This document shows, in pieces, positions 1 through 7,768 of a stretch of 52,098 bases of DNA. The DNA comes from a virus. Positions within the stretch are counted from its first letter, which is position 1. Every line of letters starts with the position of its first letter. The notes below the pieces were generated by a model. That model did no database searches, was not told the origin of the DNA, and was given only the letters and a program-made list of their open reading frames with translations. The stretch covers positions 1 to 52,098 of the IMG/VR virus record IMGVR_UViG_3300025483_000017; one strand, 5' to 3'. Both the position numbers and the translations under genes were made by a program.

Positions 1-80
1 ATGTACGGTCTGTTATTGATACTATTCATGAACAACTTATTACTCTTAGTAAATCAATCGGGGAATATTATCAACCCTAA
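1..80 (+). CDS. 3' end of an upstream gene (partial), unknown function
   Basis: The third frame is open from the window edge (first full codon at 3) to TAA at 78-80. It encodes about 25 residues (VRSVIDTIHEQLITLSKSIG... ending EYYQP) that look like an amphipathic helix, so this is probably the C-terminus of a protein starting outside the window. Frame 1 is also open to 84 but gives a Leu-rich string that looks less like a protein end. Too little is visible to name a family. Confidence 0.45.
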   Translation, partial: VRSVIDTIHEQLITLSKSIGEYYQP

Positions 81-105
81 GTAATACACCATCTCTTTAC
101 TAAAG

Positions 106-366
106 TTTTCCACAGATGAAAGACTTCACTCAAGGGCAACAAGTTACTTACAAACAGTTCCAAGGTAAAGTTAACTTTATCTGTGAACACTATGTAACTC
201 TTACTATTCAAGAATGGGATAAACACCCGCAGGAACAAGTTAACTCCCTATGTAAGACTCATCAAGTTAACCTATGTGTATACAGAGAACATTGGAGTGA
301 CATACATTTAGTCCCTCCACAGGTTACTAACACTTTTTCCACAGATAATGCGGAAATTGTGGAAAA
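106..366. repeat. Cluster of three DnaA-box-like 9-mers (TTTTCCACA)
   Basis: TTTTCCACA occurs at 106-114 and 335-343 on + and at 358-366 on - (TGTGGAAAA). The last two form a perfect 9-bp inverted repeat with a 14-base spacer. The first ends one base before the ATG at 116, and the other two lie at the end of the same small gene. The 9-mer matches the DnaA-box consensus reported for Synechococcus chromosomal origins. Seen: sequence and spacing. Inferred: a possible DnaA-binding, origin-like or regulatory role. Confidence 0.4.
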
Positions 367-376
367 CATTAAATAA
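116..376 (+). CDS. Hypothetical 86-aa protein
   Basis: This 86-residue ORF begins at ATG 116 right after a TTTTCCACA box. No good ribosome-binding site is visible, so the start is only moderately sure. The protein alternates charged and beta-forming stretches (FTQGQQVTYKQFQGKVNFI near the N-terminus, then NLCVYREHW near 60), which suggests a small SH3-like beta-barrel. That fold guess rests on pattern alone. Short proteins of this type are common in cyanomyovirus accessory regions, but I do not recognise a function. Two more DnaA-box-like 9-mers fall inside its last 45 bases. Confidence 0.6.
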   Translation: MKDFTQGQQVTYKQFQGKVNFICEHYVTLTIQEWDKHPQEQVNSLCKTHQVNLCVYREHWSDIHLVPPQVTNTFSTDNAEIVENIK

Positions 377-502
377 ACTACTATGTGTTCTTTATCTCTC
401 TCTAAATGTCTTGGAGAATTACACTCTTAGCACGCTTCCTAACAGTTGTCAACCCCTCAGAAATACTCGGAGGATACTCTCATCACCATTGCTAATCATT
501 CC

Positions 503-523
503 CCTCTGAGGATCATACAGAGG
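503..523. promoter_or_regulatory. Inverted repeat just upstream of the -35 box
   Basis: CCTCTG at 503-508 pairs with CAGAGG at 518-523 around a 9-base loop. It ends three bases before the -35 hexamer of the strong promoter at 527. There is no T-run, so it is not a terminator. The position would suit an operator or activator site, but that is inference from location only. Confidence 0.3.
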
Positions 524-526
524 CAC

Positions 527-555
527 TTGACAAACTATCAGATATCTGGTATAAT
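527..555 (+). promoter_or_regulatory. Consensus sigma70-type promoter with extended -10
   Basis: TTGACA (527-532), a 17-base spacer and TATAAT (550-555) match the bacterial sigma70 consensus at all twelve positions. TG at 547-548 adds an extended -10. Transcription would start near 562 and read the 67-aa gene at 600. This type of promoter is used by host RNA polymerase and would fit early expression of the small genes, unlike the late promoters further on. Confidence 0.8.
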
Positions 556-599
556 TACCTTGTAGAGGTTCAGAAACAGACCTAGTATCTTTCAGACTT

Positions 600-803
600 A
601 TGCAATACATTATCTACGACAACACAGAGACACTTAGAGCAACATTCGTAAGTGTTTATGACCTTGAGAAGTTCATCGATGGTATTAGAAACTCTCGGGG
701 AGATAGTTACCCAAACACTCCGAGAATGTCTACGTTTGATTACATCAAGACTATCGGATGGTACTGGGAGATAGTTGACAAATCAGCAGAGGTTAGTGTA
801 TAA
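600..803 (+). CDS. Hypothetical 67-aa protein under a strong early-type promoter
   Basis: The ATG at 600 lies about 38 bases after the expected start site of the consensus promoter at 527-555. The protein is small and mixed alpha/beta, rich in aromatic residues (FDYIKTIGWYWEIVD near the C-terminus), soluble and without a membrane segment. No family is recognised. Its last codons carry a second consensus promoter (775-804), so the gene end doubles as the control region of the next genes. A short cytoplasmic early protein, perhaps host-directed, is likely from context only. Confidence 0.6.
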   Translation: MQYIIYDNTETLRATFVSVYDLEKFIDGIRNSRGDSYPNTPRMSTFDYIKTIGWYWEIVDKSAEVSV

Positions 804-804
804 T
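775..804 (+). promoter_or_regulatory. Second consensus sigma70-type promoter, overlapping a gene end
   Basis: TTGACA (775-780), an 18-base spacer and TATAAT (799-804) form a second perfect pair of hexamers. The -10 overlaps the TAA stop of the preceding gene. Transcription would begin near 811 and leave a leader of about 180 bases before the gene at 993. Chance occurrence inside a coding end is possible, but two perfect promoters within 280 bases argue for real use. Confidence 0.65.
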
Positions 805-992
805 AGCAGAGGTAATCGGAGGACCTGTGAGTAACACTTAGCGGCAGTACTAAATGTAACTTAGGCAGTTATATTGGCCCCCTTAAATATAAAATAAGCC
901 ACTACCCTAACCTACAAAGGTTCCCCAAAGCGAGTGTTATATAATATCAAAAATAATTTTCATAAGATCTAAAAAAATTTCTGAGGTAAAAA
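805..992 (+). other. Non-coding leader upstream of the small-gene operon
   Basis: These 188 bases have no ORF of note. They contain a short hairpin (AACCT 909-913 with AGGTT 918-922, loop ACAA), a TATAAT-like string at 940-945 without a matching -35, and an A/T-rich run leading into GAGGTAAAAA before the ATG at 993. No riboswitch or tRNA is recognised. It would be the 5' leader of transcripts from the promoter at 775-804. Confidence 0.4.
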
Positions 993-1211
993 ATGGATGC
1001 TAAGACCCGCGTAGAGAGACAAGATACACGAGTATGGGCATTGGAGCAACTAATAAAGTTAGAGGCATTCCTAGACCCTCGTATGTACGAGTGTGCAGAT
1101 TATTACACATCATCTTATGCATCTCAGGTTGTAGAAGATCTATATACACTATGGGTTGAGTGGAAAGAAGATAATCCCACAAATAATCCCCAAGTAATAA
1201 ACCGTATGTAG
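993..1211 (+). CDS. Hypothetical 72-aa helical protein
   Basis: A good ribosome-binding site (GAGG, nine bases before the ATG) supports this start. The protein is predicted by eye to be mostly helical, with an early basic stretch (KTRVERQDTRVWALEQLIKL) and a Tyr-rich middle. No known motif is visible. The next gene follows after six bases and two more genes overlap in series, so this is the first gene of a tight cluster 993-4570. Function unknown; possibly expressed from the promoter at 775-804. Confidence 0.65.
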   Translation: MDAKTRVERQDTRVWALEQLIKLEAFLDPRMYECADYYTSSYASQVVEDLYTLWVEWKEDNPTNNPQVINRM

Positions 1212-1217
1212 AGAGTT

Positions 1218-1388
1218 ATGTCCCATAGATTCACAACCAAATTAGAAGAAGATGATTTCGGTGATTTAATTCTCACTGTACCTTATGAAGCATGTGAAGA
1301 ATTGGGATGGGATGTAGGGACAGAATTAGAGTATGATATCACCGAAGATGGCACAGCATTTACACTAAGAGAAGCAAAAGATGAATGA
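1218..1388 (+). CDS. Small AbrB/MazE-like protein (56 aa)
   Basis: The ATG at 1218 follows a GAGAG site and runs 56 codons to TGA at 1386-1388, overlapping the next gene by eight bases. The sequence DLILTVPYEACEELGWDVG, then TELEYDI and a final TFTLREA, follows the pattern of swapped-hairpin AbrB/MazE/SpoVT domains: hydrophobic strand, 'P' plus short helix 'eLgw..G', acidic strand, final strand. Such domains bind DNA as dimers, often as regulators or antitoxins. No toxin partner is adjacent, so a phage regulator or orphan domain is more likely. Family assignment is by pattern only. Confidence 0.6.
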   Translation: MSHRFTTKLEEDDFGDLILTVPYEACEELGWDVGTELEYDITEDGTAFTLREAKDE

Positions 1389-1617
1389 TGAATTAGTTGA
1401 AGTACCTGTCGAAAAAATTGGAGAATCATTAAAGACTATCAATGAGTGTCTACAAGTACTGGGAAAGCGCCTGCAAGAGGTTGAAAAGTATGTTTCCGAG
1501 TTACCCACACCAGACAAGACTTATTACAAACCAGAGGCATATGAGGAGTATATGAATCTGAAAGAAAATTTTGATGAAATCTATAAAAGGTTAGGGAAAA
1601 TAGAAGATGGGATGTAA
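1381..1617 (+). CDS. Hypothetical 78-aa coiled-coil protein
   Basis: This gene overlaps the end of the AbrB-like gene by eight bases and the start of the 987-aa structural gene by eleven, which points to translational coupling. Residues 8-40 and 52-76 show heptad-like spacing of Leu/Ile/Val among charged residues (ESLKTINECLQVLGKRLQEV), consistent with two helices that could form a hairpin or coiled coil. There is no signal peptide. A role as a small assembly or chaperone-like partner of the downstream virion protein is plausible from the overlap but not shown. Confidence 0.65.
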   Translation: MNDELVEVPVEKIGESLKTINECLQVLGKRLQEVEKYVSELPTPDKTYYKPEAYEEYMNLKENFDEIYKRLGKIEDGM

Positions 1618-4570
1618 GCAAAATATAGACGAATTAGATGATTCTTTAGATCCAATTTGTAATGATAAACATTGTTATAACTACACCGCGCCGAAACCAC
1701 CCTCAATAGGTACTGGGACAGGTGTGACGTTTTCATTTATTGAATACCCACCTGCGACTATTCGGGATCCTAATTTAAAACACAGTTATAATATTCCAAA
1801 AAGGGATAGTAATGCTGTGATGTATAATTCCACCAAAACAGCATATGATCCATCTTTAGGGGCACCACCAGCTATTTGTGGGATGGCAACTAAAGCAGAT
1901 GGTTGTACGACACTTTTTGGTAGGGATAATTTTAGTACAAGTGTTCTAGCATTTGATTATACTCCTAATAAATTATCATTTGATTTTCAGTATTCAGATG
2001 CATGGTTTTCTTATTTGTATGATACAGCGAGTGAAGCAGGTCATATTGGTATAGCAGCATATCATTTAGAAACACGAAACCGTACAACTACAAATACGAC
2101 TGCTGGCACTCCTGCTAGTGGTACAGAAGGACAACCTGGTTATAATGCAGGCACTCCTGGCACATCAACTTCGACGACTTCAGATGGTGTAAGATGTATT
2201 CCTTGCACAAATTTTACTTGCACTCCAGCATCAACCACATTAAGTTATTCTGGAGTTGAAGATTTAACAGATGATCCAGATTGCCCACATCCAGCATTAT
2301 TTGCTATTTCAAGTGAATCTTATAAGATTGCATTTAGTTATGATGAACTTTCAACTCAAGTACCAAATGGTGTTTTAGGTTTTGAAGTTAGTTATGATGG
2401 TGTAACGTATACTAATGCATGGGATACTGGAGAATTAACTGGTATTGAATATGTAACAAGTCAAAATCCATGGAGTATTGATGATGCTGGATTTTCAGAT
2501 TTTGAAATTTTTGATATTAATGATGGTGTAAATGCAGTTGATTTAAGAGTAAAATTTAGGATTGAATCGATTCTTGATGATACTGTCACTCCTGCAGTAA
2601 TTACTGGAACTAGATGGATTGCTACTGAGATAGTTAGTAATGGAACAGGATTTTCTGTAGGTCAAGTATTTCCATTAGAATCTCTAGTTCGTCTAGCAGA
2701 TAACTCTATAGTGACAATGACATTGAATTTAAAGATTACTTCTATTGGTCCTATTGAATCTCTTTCTAGTGCTGACTTTGCAGATATCTTAAGAACTGAT
2801 GATAGGATTAATGGGCATAGAATTCTCCGTGCATTTCACACTGAAGTGGGTGAATTTCCGTATCATATTGTATATCTTGATGGAAAAGGCGCTAATTTTG
2901 TTAAAGATGGTCAATATAACTCAAATAGAAATCATAGTATTACCGTACAAGCAGGTTATGGAATCCCAGATCGCGCAATGCTAGTTGGTTTGTATGAATT
3001 TTTAGATAAATCTTTGCAATATGTCACGGGAGATGTCAATCGTAAAGCGCCAGATGTCTTTAATTCCGTTATATCACCGCTTGCATTCATTTCTTTGAAT
3101 GAAAATGGCGGTGTTTCTGATGTAAATATCTCTTCTGGTGTTTATAGTTTCAATAATATAGATCTTGATGACTTAAATGCTGAAAATGAGTTAGCTGGAT
3201 ACAGTTCAGGCGAAAATATTTCAACTTCTGGGGGTAGTGGAAGCGGATTAACAGTCGATATTGAAGTTGATACTATACAGAATGAAGATGGTGATGGGAT
3301 GGTTGATCGTATTACCACTGTATTGGTGAATAATCCTGGTACGGGGTATGCTATTGGCGATTTGATCACTGTTTCTGGTGGTTCTGCAAAAATTAGAGTT
3401 GGGGAAATCACTCATGGTGGATTTAACTTGGATAAATTAGACGGACCTCCTGAAATAGGAATTACTAGTCCTGCTGATAGTGTTACTGGAATATCAAATA
3501 AGGCAACAGATGATGGAAATCCAGAATTTATTCTTAAACTTAGTCCAAGTAAACTTAAATTCAAACTGGTTACCGATGATGGTGGTGTTGATATTGAACC
3601 AATTTCAGATGATGGTGGAAATAATGTTTCAGCAATATTAAAAAGTAAGTTTATTGGAGGATCTTTAACTTCGGTAAGTATTATTAAGTCTGGATCTGGG
3701 TATAGTGCAGAACAGAGACCTCAATTGGTTCTTGATAACCAACACGAAGAGGTGAAAGAGACTGTTCCTAACGATGCTTATAGGGATGACTTGGTTGGAG
3801 AGTTCCAAGGCATCATGAAGGACCTTCCAGAGGGCGATCTGAATGCATCTCAAGGAGACTTGGATGCAATTGAAGACTCTTATGAACAAGTACCCAAGGA
3901 GAGGGATAATAATCAAAAACAACCTCCCATGGAAATTAAACTTGATCCAGATAGAACTCGAATTCATCAACGTAGTCAACGTAAATTGACCAAATCACAA
4001 ACTGATCCATTAAAAAGTACTATTGTGCCCGAATATGACTTAGGATATCTAGATCAGGTTCCACTTCCTTCAGATTATAAAACTGTTATTACGGATGATA
4101 AGGTAAGATCTAAAAAAACAGTCATTGATAATATTGATGCTATTACTCAAGAAAAATATCCTGAGTTTGTTGAGTATCAAGAATCTAAAGTACAAACTCA
4201 AGTTGGTTCTTTTACTGAATTGCCAAGGGCATCTCAGTTTACTAAATACATCATGCGACAATATCGTCCAGATCCTGCTGAATCAACAACTATTACAGTT
4301 AGTTTAAGTTGCACACCTGCTGATATTGGTACATCACATTTTACATGCACTACACCAATAGCACAACCGAATTCATCAACCACGACAGCAAATGCTGATG
4401 GATCATCTACTACAGAATCTGATGTATTTACAATGAATCCAGTTATATTGGGCCCTGGTTGTCAATCATGGGAAGCAACTGGTGAAATGATTATCTGGCA
4501 TTCTTTGAGTCGTGATGCTGAGCTAGTAGTAAAGGCATCTAACGCATTTGGAAATCCGTTTTTAAGTTAA
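1607..4570 (+). CDS. Large virion structural protein upstream of the PAAR spike tip (987 aa)
   Basis: The ATG at 1607 is the first in frame and overlaps the preceding gene. The N-terminus is Cys-containing (MGCKQN..., CNDKHCYNY). Residues about 160-190 form a Gly/Thr/Pro-rich linker. The middle is beta-rich, and two GSGY-type units are visible near residues 579 (PGTGYAIGDLITVSGG) and 699 (SGSGYSAEQRP). Residues about 715-870 are highly charged and probably helical, and the C-terminus is again beta with several Cys. It ends four bases before the PAAR gene. Large proteins here in cyanomyoviruses are annotated only as structural; a tail spike, hub accessory or fibre role is inferred from the neighbours gp25, gp6 and PAAR. 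Confidence 0.75.
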   Translation: MGCKQNIDELDDSLDPICNDKHCYNYTAPKPPSIGTGTGVTFSFIEYPPATIRDPNLKHSYNIPKRDSNAVMYNSTKTAYDPSLGAPPAICGMATKADGCTTLFGRDNFSTSVLAFDYTPNKLSFDFQYSDAWFSYLYDTASEAGHIGIAAYHLETRNRTTTNTTAGTPASGTEGQPGYNAGTPGTSTSTTSDGVRCIPCTNFTCTPASTTLSYSGVEDLTDDPDCPHPALFAISSESYKIAFSYDELSTQVPNGVLGFEVSYDGVTYTNAWDTGELTGIEYVTSQNPWSIDDAGFSDFEIFDINDGVNAVDLRVKFRIESILDDTVTPAVITGTRWIATEIVSNGTGFSVGQVFPLESLVRLADNSIVTMTLNLKITSIGPIESLSSADFADILRTDDRINGHRILRAFHTEVGEFPYHIVYLDGKGANFVKDGQYNSNRNHSITVQAGYGIPDRAMLVGLYEFLDKSLQYVTGDVNRKAPDVFNSVISPLAFISLNENGGVSDVNISSGVYSFNNIDLDDLNAENELAGYSSGENISTSGGSGSGLTVDIEVDTIQNEDGDGMVDRITTVLVNNPGTGYAIGDLITVSGGSAKIRVGEITHGGFNLDKLDGPPEIGITSPADSVTGISNKATDDGNPEFILKLSPSKLKFKLVTDDGGVDIEPISDDGGNNVSAILKSKFIGGSLTSVSIIKSGSGYSAEQRPQLVLDNQHEEVKETVPNDAYRDDLVGEFQGIMKDLPEGDLNASQGDLDAIEDSYEQVPKERDNNQKQPPMEIKLDPDRTRIHQRSQRKLTKSQTDPLKSTIVPEYDLGYLDQVPLPSDYKTVITDDKVRSKKTVIDNIDAITQEKYPEFVEYQESKVQTQVGSFTELPRASQFTKYIMRQYRPDPAESTTITVSLSCTPADIGTSHFTCTTPIAQPNSSTTTANADGSSTTESDVFTMNPVILGPGCQSWEATGEMIIWHSLSRDAELVVKASNAFGNPFLS

Positions 4571-4573
4571 ACT

Positions 4574-5134
4574 ATGTCTGGAGCAGCAGCATTATACATG
4601 GGAACCTGTAGTGGACATACAGGGGGAGGTTCTGGGTCTACACACCATCCAGGACTAGGTGGATCTATTCTACCTGGTTGTACGATGCCACCTTTGGATC
4701 CAAAAATCGTTCCTAGGTCAGTAGGACTTATGAACGCCACTACATTGTGGCCACCTACTCCACAAACATCCCTGAACGACTTAACGAGGACTGTTAGAAT
4801 TAATCTTCTTGGTCCTATTTTGGATCAAGATCTTTTAATCCCACACCCAACTCCAACTGTACATCAGGTTAACTATACGGGTGTTCCTGATGGATGTCCG
4901 CCTGGATCAGTGACAAATCCTGCTCATTGGTGTACAATAGGTACGGCAGGCGGACGTGAACCCGTTGTGGGGCACGCTCGCAAGCTATTTGCTACCTGCA
5001 AGACAGTCAGAATCAATGGTCGTCGTGCAGGTAGATTTGCAGATCCCTTTGGGGATTTTTCAGTTGCATTTCCATGCACCTCCGTGGTGACTGGATGCAG
5101 TGTAAATGTTTTTATTGGTCTTATTAACGGTTAA
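4574..5134 (+). CDS. PAAR-type spike-tip protein
   Basis: The 186-aa protein has a Gly/His-rich N-terminus and a C-terminal segment with the PAAR-like pattern: KTVRINGRRAGRFADPFGD (about 142-160) followed by PCTSVVTGCSVNVFIG and a final NG. PAAR proteins cap the central spike of contractile injection machines; in T4 this job belongs to gp5.4. Candidate metal ligands are C12, H15, H24 and H25 near the start and Cys residues near 100-170. It is longer than the usual ~95-residue PAAR, with an insert around 55-125 rich in Pro, Gly and Cys. Its place just before gp25 and gp6 fits a baseplate hub role. Confidence 0.7.
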   Translation: MSGAAALYMGTCSGHTGGGSGSTHHPGLGGSILPGCTMPPLDPKIVPRSVGLMNATTLWPPTPQTSLNDLTRTVRINLLGPILDQDLLIPHPTPTVHQVNYTGVPDGCPPGSVTNPAHWCTIGTAGGREPVVGHARKLFATCKTVRINGRRAGRFADPFGDFSVAFPCTSVVTGCSVNVFIGLING

Positions 5135-5136
5135 TT

Positions 5137-5283
5137 ATGGCAAAAGTTAGAAAATCGCTCACTAGCGATAACATGATCGAGAGTAAACCCAAGAAATCCC
5201 GTCAGGGTTCTGGGCAGAATACTAAGTATGGTTCTACAAGTAGAAATAACGCTAAAAAGCGTTATCGTGGACAAGGACGATAA
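5137..5283 (+). CDS. Small highly basic protein (48 aa)
   Basis: The ATG at 5137 follows the PAAR stop by two bases and runs to TAA 5281-5283. The product is about one-third Lys+Arg (MAKVRKSLTSDNM..., ending AKKRYRGQGR) with Ser, Gly and Asn, and is probably unstructured. Such a peptide could bind nucleic acid or an acidic partner during tail assembly. Its stop overlaps the late promoter at 5279-5286. Clean start and stop, tight spacing and protein-like composition support a real gene; function unknown. Confidence 0.7.
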   Translation: MAKVRKSLTSDNMIESKPKKSRQGSGQNTKYGSTSRNNAKKRYRGQGR

Positions 5284-5286
5284 ATA
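5279..5286 (+). promoter_or_regulatory. T4-type late promoter element (GATAAATA)
   Basis: GATAAATA fits the NATAAATA late element described for cyanomyoviruses (T4: TATAAATA), recognised by the phage late sigma factor gp55. It lies 26 bases before the gp25 ATG and overlaps the stop of the preceding gene. It would drive gp25, gp6 and the giant gene as one unit. Confidence 0.75.
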
Positions 5287-5312
5287 TAATAGTATAAAGT
5301 CCTGATAGGGAG

Positions 5313-5732
5313 ATGGCTTTAAAAAATATAGGTGGTTCTAATTTAAAAAGATCGCGAAGTTTTAAAGATTTTGCGATCAATTTTTCTAGGAATCCTTTCA
5401 CAGACGATCTTTCTATCGTAAATAATGATAACTCCATTAAACAAGCAGTTAAAAATTTAATTTTAACTTCTCCAGGAGAAAAACCGTTTCAACCTTTAGT
5501 TGGTTCGTCGGTAAATAGTTTGTTATTTGAACCATTGGATGCATTTACTGCAGACACGGTTGCTGAAGAAATAACAACGACAATCAATCAATATGAACCT
5601 AGAGTACAACTTACAAATGTAGATGTTACTCCAATTTTTGAAGGCAATAAATTAAATGTAACTATTGAATATCAGATAGTTGGTTTACCTATTGTTGAAA
5701 CAATAGAATTTGTTTTACAGAGACCAGAGTAA
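5313..5732 (+). CDS. 25: Baseplate wedge subunit gp25
   Basis: The 139 residues (T4 gp25: 132) show the GPW/gp25 lysozyme-like family pattern: an N-terminal SFKDFAINFSRNPFTDDL, then DNSIKQAVKNLILTSPGEKPF near residues 43-63 with the usual 'GErp' turn, and a C-terminal strand pair (LNVTIEYQIVGLP). gp25 is part of the baseplate core that triggers sheath contraction, in contact with gp6 and gp53. The stop overlaps the gp6 start as TAATG, giving coupled translation. A late promoter at 5279 and a purine-rich AGGGAG before the ATG support the start. Confidence 0.93.
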   Translation: MALKNIGGSNLKRSRSFKDFAINFSRNPFTDDLSIVNNDNSIKQAVKNLILTSPGEKPFQPLVGSSVNSLLFEPLDAFTADTVAEEITTTINQYEPRVQLTNVDVTPIFEGNKLNVTIEYQIVGLPIVETIEFVLQRPE

Positions 5733-7762
5733 TGCAACCAAATAACCTAACAGCATTAGATTTTGAAGATATTAAATCTTCAATTAAGTCATATTTAAGA
5801 ACTCGAACAGAGTTTACTGACTACGATTTTGATGGATCGGCACTTTCATATCTAGTTGATCTACTAGCATATAATACTTATTATACCTCATTTAACGCAA
5901 ATATGGCATTAAATGAGTCATTTTTGCCTTCTGCTACAATACGAGATAATGTTGTAAATATTGCTAAGTTATTAAATTATGTTCCTAGATCTATTAACGC
6001 ATCTAAAGCATGTTTGAAGTTTGATCTTGTAACTACTGCAGTAAATGGTGAATATCCAACCTCAGTCACTTTAAAGAAAGGTTCTGTAGCATCTGGTGGT
6101 TCATATCTTTGGAATATTTTAAACGATATTACAGTTAGTGTAGATCAAAATACTGGTGCAGCAACATTTGATTCTACTATAGTATATGAAGGTAGTTTAG
6201 TAACCTTTTCTTATATTGTTAACACATTTGGAAAACAAACATATAAAGTTCCTTCGGAAGATGCTGATATTTCAACATTGGTTGTAAGAGTACGACCGAA
6301 CGAATCATCTACTCAATTTGATCTCTATAGTCGCGCAGAGACAGTTGCTACAGTAACACCAACAACTCGTTCATATTTCTTATCTGAAACTGAAGATATG
6401 CGATATGAGATTAGATTTGGTGATGATAGTGTTGGTAGAGCAGTAAAGGATGGAGAGGTCATTGATCTTGAGTATTTGGTTACATCAGGAAGTGAAGGTA
6501 ATCAAGTTAGTCAGTTTAATTTTATTGGAAAAATTGTAGACAATTTTGGTAGATCATCCGCATCTACGTCTATTGGTATTACCGTTAAAGATAAATCACA
6601 ACAAGGTGATGCTGCAGAAAGTATCGAATCAATTAAATATAACGCACCAAGATATTACTCTACACAATATAGAGCAGTTACTGCTCAAGATTATGCGGTC
6701 ATTACTAAAAATATTTACAACAATGCAGATTCTGTAGTTGCATATGGTGGAGACTCATTGAATCCTCCTGTTTATGGAAAAGTTTATATTGTTATTAAAA
6801 CTAAAAGTGGTACTAATCTTAATGATGCAACAAAGAGTCAGGTTGCAAATCTTTTAAGACCCTATGCAATGGCATCTATTGATCCTGTTATAATTGATCC
6901 TGATGATGTTTATATCAATATAAAAGTTTTTGCCTTATATGACACTGGTTCTGGATCAAATCCATCCGAGATTCAAACTGATATTAGCAATGCAATAACT
7001 GACTGGGGATCGCAGACAAAAATTAATAACTTTAACTCTACTTTTAGAGCAGCACAACTTGAGAAAGCAATTACTCTTTCTAATAAGTCTATTACAGATA
7101 CATCACTTCAAGCAACAATTTTGAAGTACATACTCCCAAACTCTAACCAAACGAACACATATTGCATTGCTACAGGATCTGATCTGTACAATAGTGCTCC
7201 TAGTAAAGACGATGGTGATGGAGCGTGTAAAAAAGAACCTGTAATCCTCTCTGGTACATTTAGAACTGCCGATAGACCTGGTGTTGATCAACAGTTTGAA
7301 GATGATGGTTATGGAAATTTGAGAAGTTTTTATAATACAGGTATTCGTAAAATTTATACTAATGATGCTGCAGGAACAGTAAATTATGGTAATGGTCAAA
7401 TTTGTTTTGGACCAGTGAATGTTATAAGTACTGGTCCAACACCACCCCCCACAGGTTCCGTTGTAATCACAGATCCTGACACTGGAATTGGTGATGTTGC
7501 TGATAGCACACTGTTATCAACAGATCTTAAAATTCCAGTTCAATTTATCCCTGCCAACAATTCAACTATTCCAGCAACAACTCCTGGAACTATCATTAAT
7601 ATTATTACACCAGCAATTACAGTTGCTCCTGTCGGCACCATTGTTCCTCCCACAATACCTCTAAATAGTTTGACGCCAACGGAGTTTAATGTAACCCCTG
7701 CAGTTCTTCAAATTCCCGACATCTCCAATCCTGGTTCAATCAACGATTCTAGTTGCTTCTAA
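5732..7762 (+). CDS. 6: Baseplate wedge subunit gp6
   Basis: At 676 residues it is close to T4 gp6 (660). The N-terminus (LTALDFEDIKSSIKSYLRTR, then FDGSALSYLVDLLAYNTYY and ATIRDNVVNIAKLLNYVPRS) is the classic gp6 start, and the middle (RYEIRFGDDSVGRAV; APRYYSTQYRAVTAQDYAVI near 310-330) matches Baseplate_J-like proteins. gp6 dimerises to form the inner ring that links the wedges. Residues about 560-676 are a Pro/Thr/Ile-rich low-complexity tail. Start overlaps the gp25 stop; six bases separate it from the giant gene. Confidence 0.93.
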   Translation: MQPNNLTALDFEDIKSSIKSYLRTRTEFTDYDFDGSALSYLVDLLAYNTYYTSFNANMALNESFLPSATIRDNVVNIAKLLNYVPRSINASKACLKFDLVTTAVNGEYPTSVTLKKGSVASGGSYLWNILNDITVSVDQNTGAATFDSTIVYEGSLVTFSYIVNTFGKQTYKVPSEDADISTLVVRVRPNESSTQFDLYSRAETVATVTPTTRSYFLSETEDMRYEIRFGDDSVGRAVKDGEVIDLEYLVTSGSEGNQVSQFNFIGKIVDNFGRSSASTSIGITVKDKSQQGDAAESIESIKYNAPRYYSTQYRAVTAQDYAVITKNIYNNADSVVAYGGDSLNPPVYGKVYIVIKTKSGTNLNDATKSQVANLLRPYAMASIDPVIIDPDDVYINIKVFALYDTGSGSNPSEIQTDISNAITDWGSQTKINNFNSTFRAAQLEKAITLSNKSITDTSLQATILKYILPNSNQTNTYCIATGSDLYNSAPSKDDGDGACKKEPVILSGTFRTADRPGVDQQFEDDGYGNLRSFYNTGIRKIYTNDAAGTVNYGNGQICFGPVNVISTGPTPPPTGSVVITDPDTGIGDVADSTLLSTDLKIPVQFIPANNSTIPATTPGTIINIITPAITVAPVGTIVPPTIPLNSLTPTEFNVTPAVLQIPDISNPGSINDSSCF

Positions 7763-7768
7763 AGTTAG

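Noticed and set aside
1-84. Frame-1 ORF starting with ATG at position 1
   Set aside because: It gives a short Leu-rich string with no ribosome-binding site visible; the overlapping frame-3 reading looks more like a real C-terminus.
804-992. tRNA or riboswitch in the leader region
   Set aside because: No cloverleaf, conserved tRNA boxes or known riboswitch core is seen; only a weak 5-bp hairpin.
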